A DNA stretch of 64,000 bases from Silene latifolia. Its lineage: Eukaryota > Streptophyta > Magnoliopsida > Caryophyllales > Caryophyllaceae. Made by a program: the position numbers and the translations under genes. The notes under the pieces are model-generated. The model saw only the letters and a list, made by a program, of their open reading frames with translations, did no database searches and had not been told where the DNA came from. The first letter of the stretch is position 1. Every line of letters begins with the position of its first letter. The stretch is taken from assembly GCF_048544455.1 (NCBI RefSeq), contig NC_133536.1, positions 195,861,325-195,925,324 on the forward strand. Direction: 5' to 3'. Below are positions 35,383-46,900 of the stretch, piece after piece.

Positions 35383-35627
35383 GATATATTTGCGTTGAGT
35401 TTGTAATTTGGTATTTATGACTATGTTTTTCTTCCCCGATTATGATATTTATTTTTTTGCTACCCCTTATTTTGAATCCTGGCTTCGCCCCTGCTAGGGA
35501 CGCGTGAGGGAACCCACAGGTACTCGGAAGTAAAGGATAATCCTCATACGAGACCAAGTAAGACCTAAACTAGACCTAGTAGACTTCCAATGGACCGAGT
35601 AGAACCCCAAGTGGACCAAGTGATTTG

Positions 35628-35705
35628 GCACTCGGTCGAGTAAGGGTACACTCGACCGAGTGAGTACCACTCGGTCGAGTGAACCGGTCACTCGATCGAG
35701 TGAGC
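35628..35705. repeat. Palindrome array in solo LTR E
   Basis: Four copies in 70 bp: CACTCGGTCGAGTAA, CACTCGACCGAGTGA, CACTCGGTCGAGTGA, CACTCGATCGAGTGA, showing both the GGTC and GATC centre variants side by side. Confidence 0.9.
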
Positions 35706-35798
35706 TGAGATGTACCCAAGAAATGATATTTCGGGGTTTCCATTCTATCCTAACCCTATCCCATTTATTCTTCTCCTTCTCCCTTCTTACACTAAAAC

Positions 35799-37203
35799 TG
35801 CAATACTACGGTTTTATGAGTCTTTGGGTACTCTATCGAGTAGGCCTTACTCTGTCGAGTAAGGGTGTTTTGGTTTTTAAAACAGTATTTTGTCTGTAGG
35901 GTACTCGATCGAGTAGCCTGGCTACTCGATCGAGTAAGTGGCACTCGATCGAGTACGTCAGTTACTCGATCAAGTAGCTCGGTTTTCGGGTAATGTTTTG
36001 TCGGGTTTTGTTAATAACACGGATTAGTATATAAATCTTTCCGTCATCTTCATAATACACTTTTACAAACCTAATCATATTGAAAAGAGATTCAAGTTAC
36101 GTTCTTCGCATTCATCCGTGTTATTGACAAATCCCGGAGCTTGAGAGGTCGGATTTCATCGTTCTTTGCATCCTTGTGATCCTTGCGTCGAGGGTAAGAT
36201 CTACATACCGATTTTATAGTATTTAGTCAAGTTTGTTTAAACCCTAATTTGGGGGATTGGGGATTTGTGTTAGTTTTGTATGGTTAGTGATTATGTGATG
36301 ATGTGTTAGGAGGAGGATTCGTAGAAGAGGCTTTTTGATACAACTGTTGAGACCGTCTGCGTGTGTTGCATTCCAGGTAGGGTTTCCCTACTCAGTATTA
36401 GTCACATAATGTGTTGATTGTTGGTTGTGATTGTTGTGTAATATCATACTCGTATTGTGACGGTTGTTGGAATTGGTTACTGTTGATGGTTGTGATTGAT
36501 TGTATCTGTTTGTGTTCTTCGGGGTGCGTCCCTGGCTGAGTGGAGTCACTTGCGGGAGTGGCTTCACACCCATTATTCGCCTTCTGTGGAACCCGCCACA
36601 GAAGGGATGTGCACATGAATGGATTTTGGTTTATCGCTCTATGGTATGAGTGGGGCTTAGGTGGGAACGACTGCGGCCCCCCACTGGCGGAGTGGAGTTA
36701 CCTGTTGCGATGGGTACTCTTGCAGTGCTACACACTTTAGTGTGTAGTCAGTTATAAGGAGTTAATTATGGAGTTTGGGTTATGTGACGATTGAGATGTG
36801 TTGGTTTCTGTCTTATTGTAACTATATATAATTCTGTGATTAGTACTGACCCCGTCTTTGTTTTGAAAAACTGTGGTGATCCATTCGGGGATGGTGAGCA
36901 GTTGTTGAGCAGGTATGAGTCGAGATATATGGGCTAGCTGAGATGCGTCACCACGAGATGATAGAGTCTTTCGCTGTAGTTTGAGTAGTTTGTTAGACAT
37001 TTTGTTTAGTTGTTAGACATTTGGTTTAAGAACATGTAACCGTATTTTATCAGTTGGTTTTGGATTGTATTCACTAAACTTTATACTATTTAAATGTTGT
37101 TTCTTTATTGTCTTTTGATTATAATTGCCTTAGGAAACCGAGATGGTGACATCTTTATACCTGAGTGGTCCTGGTAAGGCACTTAGAGTATAGGGGTGTC
37201 ACA
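35799..37203 (+). repeat. gypsy-3 5' LTR
   Basis: 1405 bp. A CTCGATCGAG array at about 35825-35975 is followed by a TATAAATC box near 36031. It is collinear with the 3' LTR, which lacks about 20 bp between two CGAGTA repeats, an expected deletion between direct repeats. Confidence 0.92.
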
Positions 37204-37206
37204 AAG

Positions 37207-37218
37207 TGGTATCAGAGC
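37207..37218 (+). promoter_or_regulatory. gypsy-3 primer binding site (tRNA-iMet)
   Basis: TGGTATCAGAGC, three bases after the 5' LTR. Confidence 0.92.
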
Positions 37219-37696
37219 GACGATTCTGAAACCTGTAACTAATGAATCTAATGAACATAAGGAGTCAATTAAAATGAACCCGGGGTAAAAGTTGTAGGAG
37301 CTAATGCAAAGGCTTGGGAGACGTCCTAAAGTCGCGAACTCGCCCTGCAATTTTGAACCGGTCACATGGGGGGTATGTGTCAAGGTCGTATGTGTTGTCT
37401 TTTGGTTCGTATGTGTACATAACAGTATGTGTTGTGAAGTTTTGAATGTTAGAAGTGGAGAATTGAAAGAGTGGTTAAAGGTTGAAAAGATATGTTTTAT
37501 ATGTGAATTGAATGAAGAAGCATGGTGGGTGTTTATAATGTGGCATTTTGATAATATGAAATAGAATGGTTTAATGACCATATGAGAACTTGTGTAGATT
37601 TGCATGCGTAGTAATAATTATAATGCCGAGTTTATATAGATTGCGTATTATGTTGGGGTAAGTGAGATAACATGCAGGTAGCGTATAAGAGTCAGC

Positions 37697-38030
37697 ATGA
37701 CTTGATCGAGTGGGGGCACTCGATCGAGTAGGGGCACTCGATCGAGTAGGTGAGGTGCTCGATCGAGTGGGCTTAACTCGATCGAGTGGATAGTTTGACG
37801 TTTTTATGGTCAGAACCGTGTTTTTGGGTACTCGATCGAGTACATAGGGGCACTCGATCGAGTAGGGGGCACGATCGATTGAGTGGCTTGTCAGCTCGGT
37901 CGAGTATGTTAGAGATCAGAAGGTCTGTTTGGGGTCTGGAGTCGGGGCACTCGATCGAGTATGTTGGGCACTCGATCGAGTAGCCTCAATTCGATCGAGT
38001 GGGTTTTGGTACTCGATCGAGTGGGGTCTG
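37697..38030. repeat. CTCGATCGAG palindrome array in the gypsy-3 leader
   Basis: More than ten copies of ACTCGATCGAGTA/G within 335 bp, in the untranslated leader between the primer site and the gag start (38101), so outside the LTR. Copies are in alternating contexts separated by 10-25 bp of unrelated sequence. This is the densest array of the window. Confidence 0.92.
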
Positions 38031-38100
38031 TGTAGGCTGTTTTCGTGTTTTGGGTTATAGTATGTATGTTCATATCTACCTTTTCTTATATAGTTTCAAG

Positions 38101-41100
38101 ATGCCGCCAAAGAAAACCGCCTTGTATGCGATAGCTGAGAGCATGAACGTTGATGACATAGTTAAGATGTTGGAGCATCAAGATGCTCTTACGGAAGCGG
38201 TAAAGAGAGTGGGAAAGGATAAGGAGGTTGGTCATTCTAAGATCAGTCTCTACATAGCTAGGTTTAACCCGAAAGAGTATAAGGGAACCGGGGAGCTAAT
38301 TCTTCTTGACAATTGGCATCGCGAGATGGAGAACATTCTGGATTTGGTACATTGTCCGGATGAGATGAGGGTAGAACAAGCTGCGTTCTACTTGAGGGAG
38401 GCAGCAGGAGAGTGGTGGGGTAAGGTAAAGGTGAGTGCTAGAAGTATGTACGAGAAGTAGGGGCTGCCTGCTATTCCTTGGGAAGAGTTTAGGAAAACTA
38501 TGAAGAGGGAGTTCGTGCCGGAGCATGTGAGGAGTAAGCCGAGGGAGGAGTTTGATGGGTTCAAGATGACCTCTGAGATGTCTGTGGTTGAGTACTACAA
38601 CCAATTTAATGAGAAGTCTAGGTATGCTGAGGATATGAGATTGAGTGAGGAGAACCTAGCTCTGAGGTTTGAGAAGGGGTTGACCCCCCAAGATAATGGA
38701 TAAGTTACCCGTGAGAGTCCTTACTGATGTTAAGGAAGCTTATGAGAGGGCTGAGAGATTGGTAGAGATGGCCCGGGAGAGAGGTGCTGAGAAGAGAATG
38801 TAATACTACGGTTTTATGAGTCTCTGGGTACTCTATCGAGTGGGCCTTACTCTGTCGAGTAAGTGTGTTTTGCGTTTTAAAATAGTTTCTGACCTGTTGG
38901 GTACTCGATCGAGTAGCCTTGGTACTCGATCGAGTAGGCGGCACTCGATCGAGTACGTCAGTTACTCGATCGAGTAGCCCGGTTTACGGGTATTGTTTTG
39001 TCGGGTTTTGTTAATAATGCGAATTAATATATAAACATGTCCGTCACTTTCATAATACGCTTTTACAAACCTAATCACTTTCAAAAGAGATTTCAATCTA
39101 CGTACTTCGCATTCATCGCATTATTGACAAATCCCGGAGCTTGGAAGGTCGGAATTCATCTTTCTTTACATCTTTGTGATCCTTGCGTCGAGGGTAAAAT
39201 CTGCGTACCGAATTGTTATATTTAATTAAGTTTCGTTAAACCCTAATTTTGGGAATTGCGGATTTGTGTTAGTTTTGTGTGGTTAGTGATATATGTGATG
39301 TTATGTTAGGAGGAGGATTCGTAGAAGAGGCTTTTTGATAACACCTGTTGAGATCGTCTGACTGTATTGCTTTCCATGTAGGGTTTCCCTACTCAGTATT
39401 AGTCCCATAATGTGTTGGTGGTGATTTGTGATTGTTGATTGTTATCATACGAGTATTGTGACGGTTGTTGGTTTTGATTGCTGATTAGTAGTTGTGATTG
39501 ATTGTATCTGTCTGTGTTCTTCGGGGTGCGTCCCTGGCTGAGTGGAGTCACTTGCGGAAGTGGCTTCACGCCCATTATTCGCCTTCTGTGGAACCCGCCA
39601 CAGAAGGGATGGGCACATTAATGGATTTGGATTTATCGCTCGACGGAGATGAGCGGGGCTTAGGTGGGAACGGTTGTGGTCCCCCACTGGCGGCGAGGAG
39701 TGACCTGTTGCGATGGGCACTCTGGCAAGGCTACACACTTTAGTGTGTAGTCAGTATTGTGGAGTTGGTGATGGAGTTCGGAGTATATCTGTGACGATTG
39801 AGTGTCTTTCTTGTTGTGTTGTTGGATTATATAAATTGTGTGATTAGTACTGACCCCGTTTATTGTTTTAAAAACTGTGGTGATCCATTCGGGGATGGTG
39901 AGCAGTTGTTGAGCAGGTATGAGTAGAGATACATGGGCTAGCTGGGATTGTCACCGTCAGATGATAAAGTCTTCCGCTGTAGCTTTAGTAGTTTGTCAGA
40001 CATTTTCATTTAGTTGGTTAGACAGTTGTTTTGAGAACATGTAACCCGTATTTTGGGCATTTGGTTTTGGATTGTATTCTTTCACTAAACTCATACTATT
40101 TAAATGTTGTTTCGTTGTTGTCTTATGATTATCATTGCCTCGGGTAACCGAGATGATAACATCTTTATACCTGGGTGGTCCTGGTAAGGCACTTGGAGTA
40201 TGGGGGTGTTACAGAGAAAGGCTGAGAGCGAGGGTGGTGGCCAATTTAGATATAAGAAGGGTAACCACACTCAGGCTAGAGTATATTCATCTGGCTCGGG
40301 GTTTAGTACATGGGCTTCTTATGGACGTGGCCGTGGGAACAGTAGCGACAGCTGGGGGATGACTTGTTTTAACTGTGGCGGTGTAGGCCACAAGAGACAT
40401 GAGTGCACCAGTGCGGTGAGCGGGGGGTTACCAGAGGCCGGGACAGGGGAGCTTTTCTCAGGGGCCGACACAGAGTTTTGCGAGTAACAGACCAGCTGGG
40501 TCATGGAACAACCGGGGAGGTCAGAGCAACAACGGGGGAGGTAACCGCAATGGCGGTAGTTCTTATCAGAAGCCAGCTACGAACACCAACAACAACTAGG
40601 GGTCGGGTGCTAAGCCGACTACCTCTGCCAGTACTGTCCAAGGAGGTGGGCAGAAGACCAGTGGAAAGCTGTTTATGATGGAGAAACAAGCAGCTGAGGA
40701 CGACGCACATGTTATCACTGGTACTTTTCTTGTTAATGGTGTTTACACCTTTGTTTTGTTTGATTCGGGGGCGTCTCAGTCATTTGTATCTTCGAGTCAT
40801 ATTAAACAGTTGGGTTTGAGAGAGTATGAGTGTGTAAGTGAGAAAGTTTTTATACCTTCGGGAGAGTCTGTAACATGTGGGAGGTTGTTTAGGGATGTAT
40901 CTATGATAGTTAGGCAAGTTGATCTACCTATAGACTTGCTAGAGTTTCCTTTAGACGGTTTTGAGATGATAGTCGAGATGGATTGGTTAGGGAAGTACAA
41001 AGCTAAGATAGACTGTCATCAAAAGAAAGTGTCCCTGAGAGGTCCTAAGGGCATTTGTGTGTCTTATCGTGGGTTTCTTGTCAAACCCAAAGTTAAGTTG

Positions 41101-44052
41101 ATTGCAGCTGTGACCTTGAAGTCCTATTTGAGGAAGGGGTGACCGATGATCTTGTGCCATGTGAGAGATGACCGGATAGAGAGTCCGACAGTTGATCAGA
41201 TACAAGTTGTGGGGGAGTTTTCAGATGTCTTTCCAGAGGAGATTCCGGGGTTGCCGCCGAAGAGGGAGATAGATTTCAGTGTTGAACTGAAACCGGGGAC
41301 GGGGCCAATCTCTAAGGCACCGTACCGGATGGGTCCTAAGGAGTTGGAGGAGCTCAGGAAGCAGTTAGATGATCTGATAGAGAAGGGATACATTAGACCT
41401 AGTGTATCACCGTGGGGAGCACCAGTTCTTTTCGTGAAAAAGAAAGATGGGAGTTTGAGGTTGTGCATAGATTACAGGGAGCTGAACCGAGTGACGGTGA
41501 AGAACAAGTATCCTTTGCCAAGGATAGATGACCTGTTTGATCAGTTGAGTGGTGCAACAGTCTTTTCCAAGATTGATCTGAGATCGGGGTACCATCAGGT
41601 GAAGATTAGAGATGAGGACATACCAAAGACAGCTTTTACGTCGAGGTATGGCCATTATGAGTATGTGGTGATGCCTTTTGGATTATCTAATGAACCGGCT
41701 GTGTTTATGGATTTGATGAACAGAGTCTTCAGCCAGTTCTTGGACAAGTTCGTAGTGGTTTTAATAGATGACATCTGAGTCTACTCCAAGACTAAGGAGG
41801 AACATGAGGAGCATCTGAGGATTGTGTTGCAGACCTTGAGGGAGCATGAGTTGTATGCTAAATTTTCCAAGTGTGAGTTCTGGTTAGAGAAATTTGCTTT
41901 TCTGGGGCATGTGATCTCTAAGGATGAGGTTGCTGTGGATCCTGCAAAGATTGAGGCAGTTACCAAATGGGAAGCACCAAAGAATGTAGCTGAGATCCGG
42001 AGTTTCTTGGGTTTAGCTGGATACTACAGACGGTTCGTGAAGGATTTCTCCAAGATTGCTAGACCTATGACAGCTTTGATGAGGAAAGAGAACATGTTTC
42101 GTTGGGATGAGAGTTGTGAGACGGCGTTCCAAACATTAAAGGAGCGTTTGACCACAACTCCAATATTAGCATTGCCTGAAGGGAGTGAGAACTTTGAGGT
42201 TTATACATACGCCTCAAAGAATGGGTTGGGATGTGTGTTGATTCAGAACGGTAAAGTCATTGCCTATGCTTCTAGGCAATTGAAGCCTTATGAGGAGAAT
42301 TATCCTACACACGATCTAGAGTTGGGTGCGGTGGTGTTTGCTCTCAAGATTTGGAGACATTACCTTTATGGGGCGACCTTTAAGGTATTTTCTGATCACA
42401 AGAGTCTCAAGTACATCTTCACCCAAAAGGAGCTGAACATGAGGCAGATGAGGTGGATGGAGTTGATTGGCGATTATGACATGGATATTATCTACCATGA
42501 AGGGAAAGTCAATGTAGTTGCAGATGCTTTGAGCAGGAAGAGTGTACATTCTTTGTGCACAGCTATATCCTTGATGAGGTTGGGAAGTTTGGGATACATA
42601 TGATCCAGAAAGCGGATGCCATGGGAGATTTGACAGTGCAGCCTGATCTTTATGATGATATTCGAGGTAAACAGGTGTTGGATCCTAAGATGGTGGAGTG
42701 GAGAGCTGGAGTAGAGAAAGGGACAGTGTTTAGATTCTCTATTCATACCGATGGTAGTTTGAGGTTTGATGGGAGGTGGTGTGTCTCTAATGATGAGGAG
42801 CTAAAAAAGACAATCATGACAGAGGCACATTGTACACCATATTCGGTACATCCAGGTGGTGACAAGCTGTACAAGGATTTAAAGAAGACGTTCTGGTGGC
42901 TTGGGATGAAGAAAGAGACAGCTGAGTTCGTGGCCCGTTGTTTGACATGCCAGAGAGTTAAAGGGGAACAACGACGACCACAAGGTAAGATTCAGTCTCT
43001 TGAGGTACCTGAGTGGAAGTGGGAATCCATTTCTATGGATTTTATCGTGGGTTTGCCAAAGAGTCAGCAGGGTAACAACATGATATGGGTTATAGTGGAC
43101 TAAAGCACAATTAGCTACGGCCTATCGGAAGAATGTGCTAAGGTTACATGGGGTGCCTAAAGACATAGTATCTGACAGAGATGCGAGGTTTATCTCAAGG
43201 TTTTGGAAAGAGTTGCAGGAATATTTGGGAACGACATTGAAGATGAGTACAGCATTTCATCCTGCAACAGATGGTCAGACAGAGAGAACAATCAAGACTC
43301 TTGAGGATATATTACGAGCTTGTGTGATGGATTTTGGTGTTAGCTGGGAACGGAGGTTGGATTTGATTGAGTTTTCTTATAACAACAGCTATCACACTAG
43401 TATTGGCATGGCGCCATTTGAGGCTTTATATGGGAGGAGATGTATGAGTCCAATTTGTTGGGACGACAGTGCTGAGGTAGTGGTTTTAGGACCAGAGATG
43501 GTACATGAGATGGTTGAGCAGATTAAGATGATCAAAGAGAGGATGAGAGCAGCTCAGGATAGGCAGAAGACTTATACGGATCTACATCGTTGGGACATAG
43601 AGTTTCAGGTTGGGGACAAGGTTATTCTGAAAGTGTCTCCTATGCGTAGGGTTATGAGATTTGGGAAGAAAGGCAAGCTAAGTCAGAAGTTCATAGGACC
43701 ATATGAGATCCTAGACCGGGTTGGAGAGGTTGCTTATCGTTTGGCTTTACCGTCTTCTTTGGATAGGGTACATAATGTTTTTCATGCATCTCAGCTGCGC
43801 AAGTATGTGAGTGATCCGTCACATGTGTTAGAGGCAGAGAGCATAGAGCTAGATGAGTCTTTGTCTTACCTTGAGGTGCCTAAGCAAATTCTTGACCGGA
43901 AGGTTAGGAAGACTAGACATGGTGAGACAGTTTTGCTTAAGATCCTTTGGTCTAATCATGAGGTTGAGGAAGCTACATGGGAGGCAGATGAGGCCATGAG
44001 AGAGCGTTACCCTTTCCTTTTTGATCAGGTATGTATGGTTACGGGGATGTAA
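38101..44052 (+). pseudogene. gypsy-3 Gag-Pol polyprotein with chromodomain, broken
   Basis: Gag starts at 38101 (MPPKKTALYAIAESMNVDD), has a stop at 38458-38460, and is split by solo LTR F between 38798 and 40219. The CCHC knuckle CFNCGGVGHKRHEC is at 40365-40406. The protease FDSGAS has its Asp at 40762. RT covers 41260-41800 with IDDI at about 41764-41775 and a stop at 41776-41778 just after it. RNase H has Tyr instead of the usual Asp in the TDASK motif (codon 42208-42210), which should abolish that activity. The integrase zinc-binding region is near 42880-42960. The core starts at 43015, but about 16 codons are missing at 43101/43102, between VIVD and the AQLATAYRK-like resumption. The chromodomain is at about 43858-44031. 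The element cannot make a full protein set. Confidence 0.92.
38799..40213 (+). mobile_element. Solo LTR F, same family as gypsy-3, in its gag
   Basis: 1415 bp, perfect TSD gagaa at 38794-38798 and 40214-40218, ends TGTAATACTACGG and GGGGGTGTTACA. It is collinear with the gypsy-3 LTRs throughout but clearly diverged from them, so it came from another family member. It includes a CTCGATCGAG array at about 38825-38985. Confidence 0.93.
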
Positions 44053-44254
44053 CCTTGTTTCTTTTAGGGGGGTAGGAGATGATCGCGAAGAGTTTTTGCA
44101 CCTTTTTGTGTTGTGTCGGTATAGTTAGTAGTGGTTTGAGTCGGGTTGAGTTTGGTTGGTAGCATGTTTTGTGTTGAGGTTTGTTTTGGTTGTTGTGTCG
44201 GGAGTATGGTAGTATGTCTTTTCTTTTTTGTGATTTGAACTTCGGGGACGAAGT

Positions 44255-44274
44255 TTTTTTAAAGGAGGGAAGAC
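44255..44274 (+). promoter_or_regulatory. gypsy-3 polypurine tract
   Basis: TTTAAAGGAGGGAAGAC directly before the 3' LTR at 44275. It matches the minus-strand tract of gypsy-2. Confidence 0.82.
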
Positions 44275-45659
44275 TGTAATACTACGGTTTTATAAGTCTC
44301 TTGGTACTCTATCGAGTAGGGTGTTTTGGTTTTTAAAACAGTATTCTATCTGTAGGGTACTCGATCGAGTAGCCTGGGTACTCGATCGAGTAAGTGGCAC
44401 TCGATCGAGTACGTCAGTTACTCGATCGAGTAGCTCGGTTTTCGGGTAATGTTTTGTCGGGTTTTGTTAATAACACGGATTAGTATATAAATCTTTCCGT
44501 CATCTTTATAATACACTTTTACAAACCTAATCATGTTTAAAAGAGATTCAAGTTACGTTCTTCGCATTCATCCGTGTTATTGACAAATCCCGGAGCTTGA
44601 GAGGTAGGATTTCATCGTTCTTTGCATCCTTGTGATCATTGCGTCGAGGGTAAGATCAACGTACCGATTTTATAGTATTTAGTGAAGTTTGTTTAAACCC
44701 TATTTTGGGGGATTGGGGATTTGTGTTAGTTTTGTATGGTTAGTGATTATGTGATGATGTATTAGGAGGAGGATTCGTAGAAGAGGCTTTTTGATACAGC
44801 TGTTGAGACCGTCTGCGTGTGTTGCATTCCAGGTAGGGTTTCCCTACTCAGTATTAGTCACATAATGTGTTGATTGTTGGTTGTGATTGTTGTATAATAT
44901 CATACTCATATTGTGACGGTTGTTGGAATTGGTTACTGTTGATGGTTGTGATTGATTGTATCTGTTTGTGTTCTTCGGGGTGCGTCCCTGGCTGAGTGGA
45001 GTCACTTGCGGGAGTGGCTTCACACCCATTATTCGCCTTCTGTGGAACCCGCCACAGAAGGGATGTGCACATGAATGGATTTTGGTTTATCGCTCTATGG
45101 TATGAGCGAGGCTTAGGTGAGAACGGCTGCGGTCCCCCACTGGCGGAGTGGAGTTACCTGTTGCGATGGGTACTCTGGCAGGGCTACACACTTTAGTGTG
45201 TAGTCAGTGATGAGGAGTTGATTATAGAGTTTGGGTTATGTGACGATTGAGATGTGTTGGTTTCTGTCTTATTGTAACTATATATGATTGTGTGATTAGT
45301 ACTGACCCCGTCTTTGTTTTGAAAAACTGTGGTGATCCATTCGGGGATGGTGAGCAGTTGTTGAGGAGGTATGAGTCGAGATATATGGGCTAGCTGGGAT
45401 GCGTCACCACGAGATGATAGAGTCTTCCGCTGTAGTTTGAGTAGTTTGTCAGACATTTTGTTTAGTTGTTAGACATTTGGTTTAAGAACATGTAACCGTA
45501 TTTTATCAGTTGGTTTTGGATTGTATTCACTAAACTTTATACTATTTAAATGTTGTTTCTTTATTATCTTTTGATTATCATTGCCTCGGGAAACCGAGAT
45601 GGTGACATCTTTATACCTGAGTGGTCCTGGTAAGGCACTTGGAGTATAGGGGTGTCACA
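44275..45659 (+). repeat. gypsy-3 3' LTR
   Basis: 1385 bp, TGTAATACTACGG..GGGGTGTCACA. The palindrome array at about 44305-44430 has five copies. Confidence 0.92.
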
Positions 45660-46900
45660 AAAACCCTCCCCCTTCTCTCTAAAATACCCCCAAATGCCTT
45701 TCCCTTGGCTTTCAAACTTGGATTAATGGTAGAACACACCTCCTATGCCCCGATCTACCTTTGTGAGTAGAAATCTCACCTTTTCCTCTTTGTCTTATGA
45801 GTAAATTCAAGTTAGGGTTTACTAAGAGAGGTTAATTAATGTTTAGTTATGTAAAATGAATAGTTAGTAACTAATAATGAGGAATTTTATGTTGTAATTT
45901 AGTATAAAGTGAATTGTGATAGTTATTACATGATTTATGTAGGATGAGACGGTTTTATGAGATGGATACTTGGTGATTTCGATTAGCTTGAGGATTATGC
46001 TTAAAGATAGGTTATTCTAGTCGGTTTTCAATATTGTGTATGTATATTATGGTGTCTTTCTTCACAAATACATTTTTGAGTCTGTTAGTATGAATGTGAG
46101 ATTGAATTCATGAATTTTGGTCATATGTTAAGTGTTGTTCTTTCATTTGTCCTGTATGGTTGTGTTTGTGTTGTGTTGGAGGTCTTTGGTGGTGGTACTT
46201 GATTATTGAGGAGACGTAAGATGGTTGGGAAACCGTCTTGCGCTCGGGTCTCCCCTTGGAGTTTTCCACTCCAAGGGGGATGTGCACATTAATGACTTGA
46301 GTCACGGAGGGACTCGTGTGGTTGAGGCACGAGGTCTGGCAGGGGATCCGGTTTGCTTCCGGACCCTGTACGCCTGGGCGTGTCCCGGTACCTTTATGTG
46401 AGATGTGGTTTCGTGGGCGTGTCCCTGACACCGGTGGTTGCGGGTACATCCGGCCGTGTCCCGGTACCGGCATGGTGATTGCATAGTCGAGTCTCATTCA
46501 TATGATCATGTCGTGTTTGCACTTATCGAGTCGTATTATGTGTTGTGTAATGAAACTGATGTTTGTTGTGTCCGTGTAAATGTCACCTATTTCCCGGGTG
46601 GCCTGTGTCGATCCATATTATATTTCCGATCATATGGGGAGCAGTTGTTTACAGGTTGGCTTTGGTAGCATGCGAGAGACGGGACGAACCGTGATGACAT
46701 TCGAATCAAGCATAGTCGATTAGATTAGTTTAGCAGTTATGAGTTGTATTATTCATTTCATTTATTTCTATGTAATCGACTAAGCAATTATTTATGTGAA
46801 TTGTTTCTCAATTGCGACTCCGATTTCACTACCTGGGGAAACTGAGAAGGTAACATCTCCCAATTACCTTGGCCGGGTAAGAAGGGGGTGTTACAATAAT

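Larger units (their letters stand above)
31899..35493 (+). mobile_element. hAT DNA transposon, nearly intact
   Basis: A perfect 8-bp TSD, ctagggac, lies at 31891-31898 and 35494-35501. The terminal inverted repeats are CAGGGGCGAAGG on the left and, inverted on the right, CAGGGGCGAAGCCAGG. 3595 bp. It encodes one hAT transposase on the plus strand with a 5'-UTR intron. 8-bp TSDs and CAGGGGCG ends are hallmarks of the hAT superfamily. Confidence 0.95.
35799..45659 (+). mobile_element. gypsy-3: Ty3/Gypsy chromovirus (Tekay/Del type) with an internal solo LTR
   Basis: TSD aaaac at 35794-35798 and 45660-45664. The 5' LTR is 35799-37203 (its TG start is intact, then a C replaces T in TGTAATAC) and the 3' LTR is 44275-45659. 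It has an initiator-Met primer site, polypurine tract, gag-PR-RT-RH-INT order and a chromodomain. The coding region is split by solo LTR F of the same family. 9861 bp including that insertion. Confidence 0.93.
31855..46895 (+). mobile_element. Solo LTR E, split by an hAT element and gypsy-3
   Basis: TSD ataat at 31850-31854 and 46896-46900; ends TGTAATACCCGAC and GGGGGTGTTACA. Its own sequence is 31855-31898, 35502-35798 and 45665-46895, about 1.57 kb, with no coding domain. Start, end and the ACTCGGTCGAGTA/ACTCGATCGAGTG array (35628-35705) place it with the gypsy chromovirus LTRs of this window. Orientation is assigned plus, by similarity of its termini to gypsy-3. Confidence 0.87.

Noticed and set aside
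37697-38030. Regularly spaced short repeats resembling a CRISPR array
   Set aside because: The repeats are only about 12-14 bp palindromes with irregular 10-25 bp gaps, in a plant retroelement leader, with no cas genes.
35799-45659. Solo LTR E and gypsy-3 as one element with 5' LTR start at 31855
   Set aside because: The TGTAATACCCGAC start does not match the 3' LTR of gypsy-3, while TSD aaaac and the matching LTR at 35799 fit exactly; E has its own TSD, ataat.
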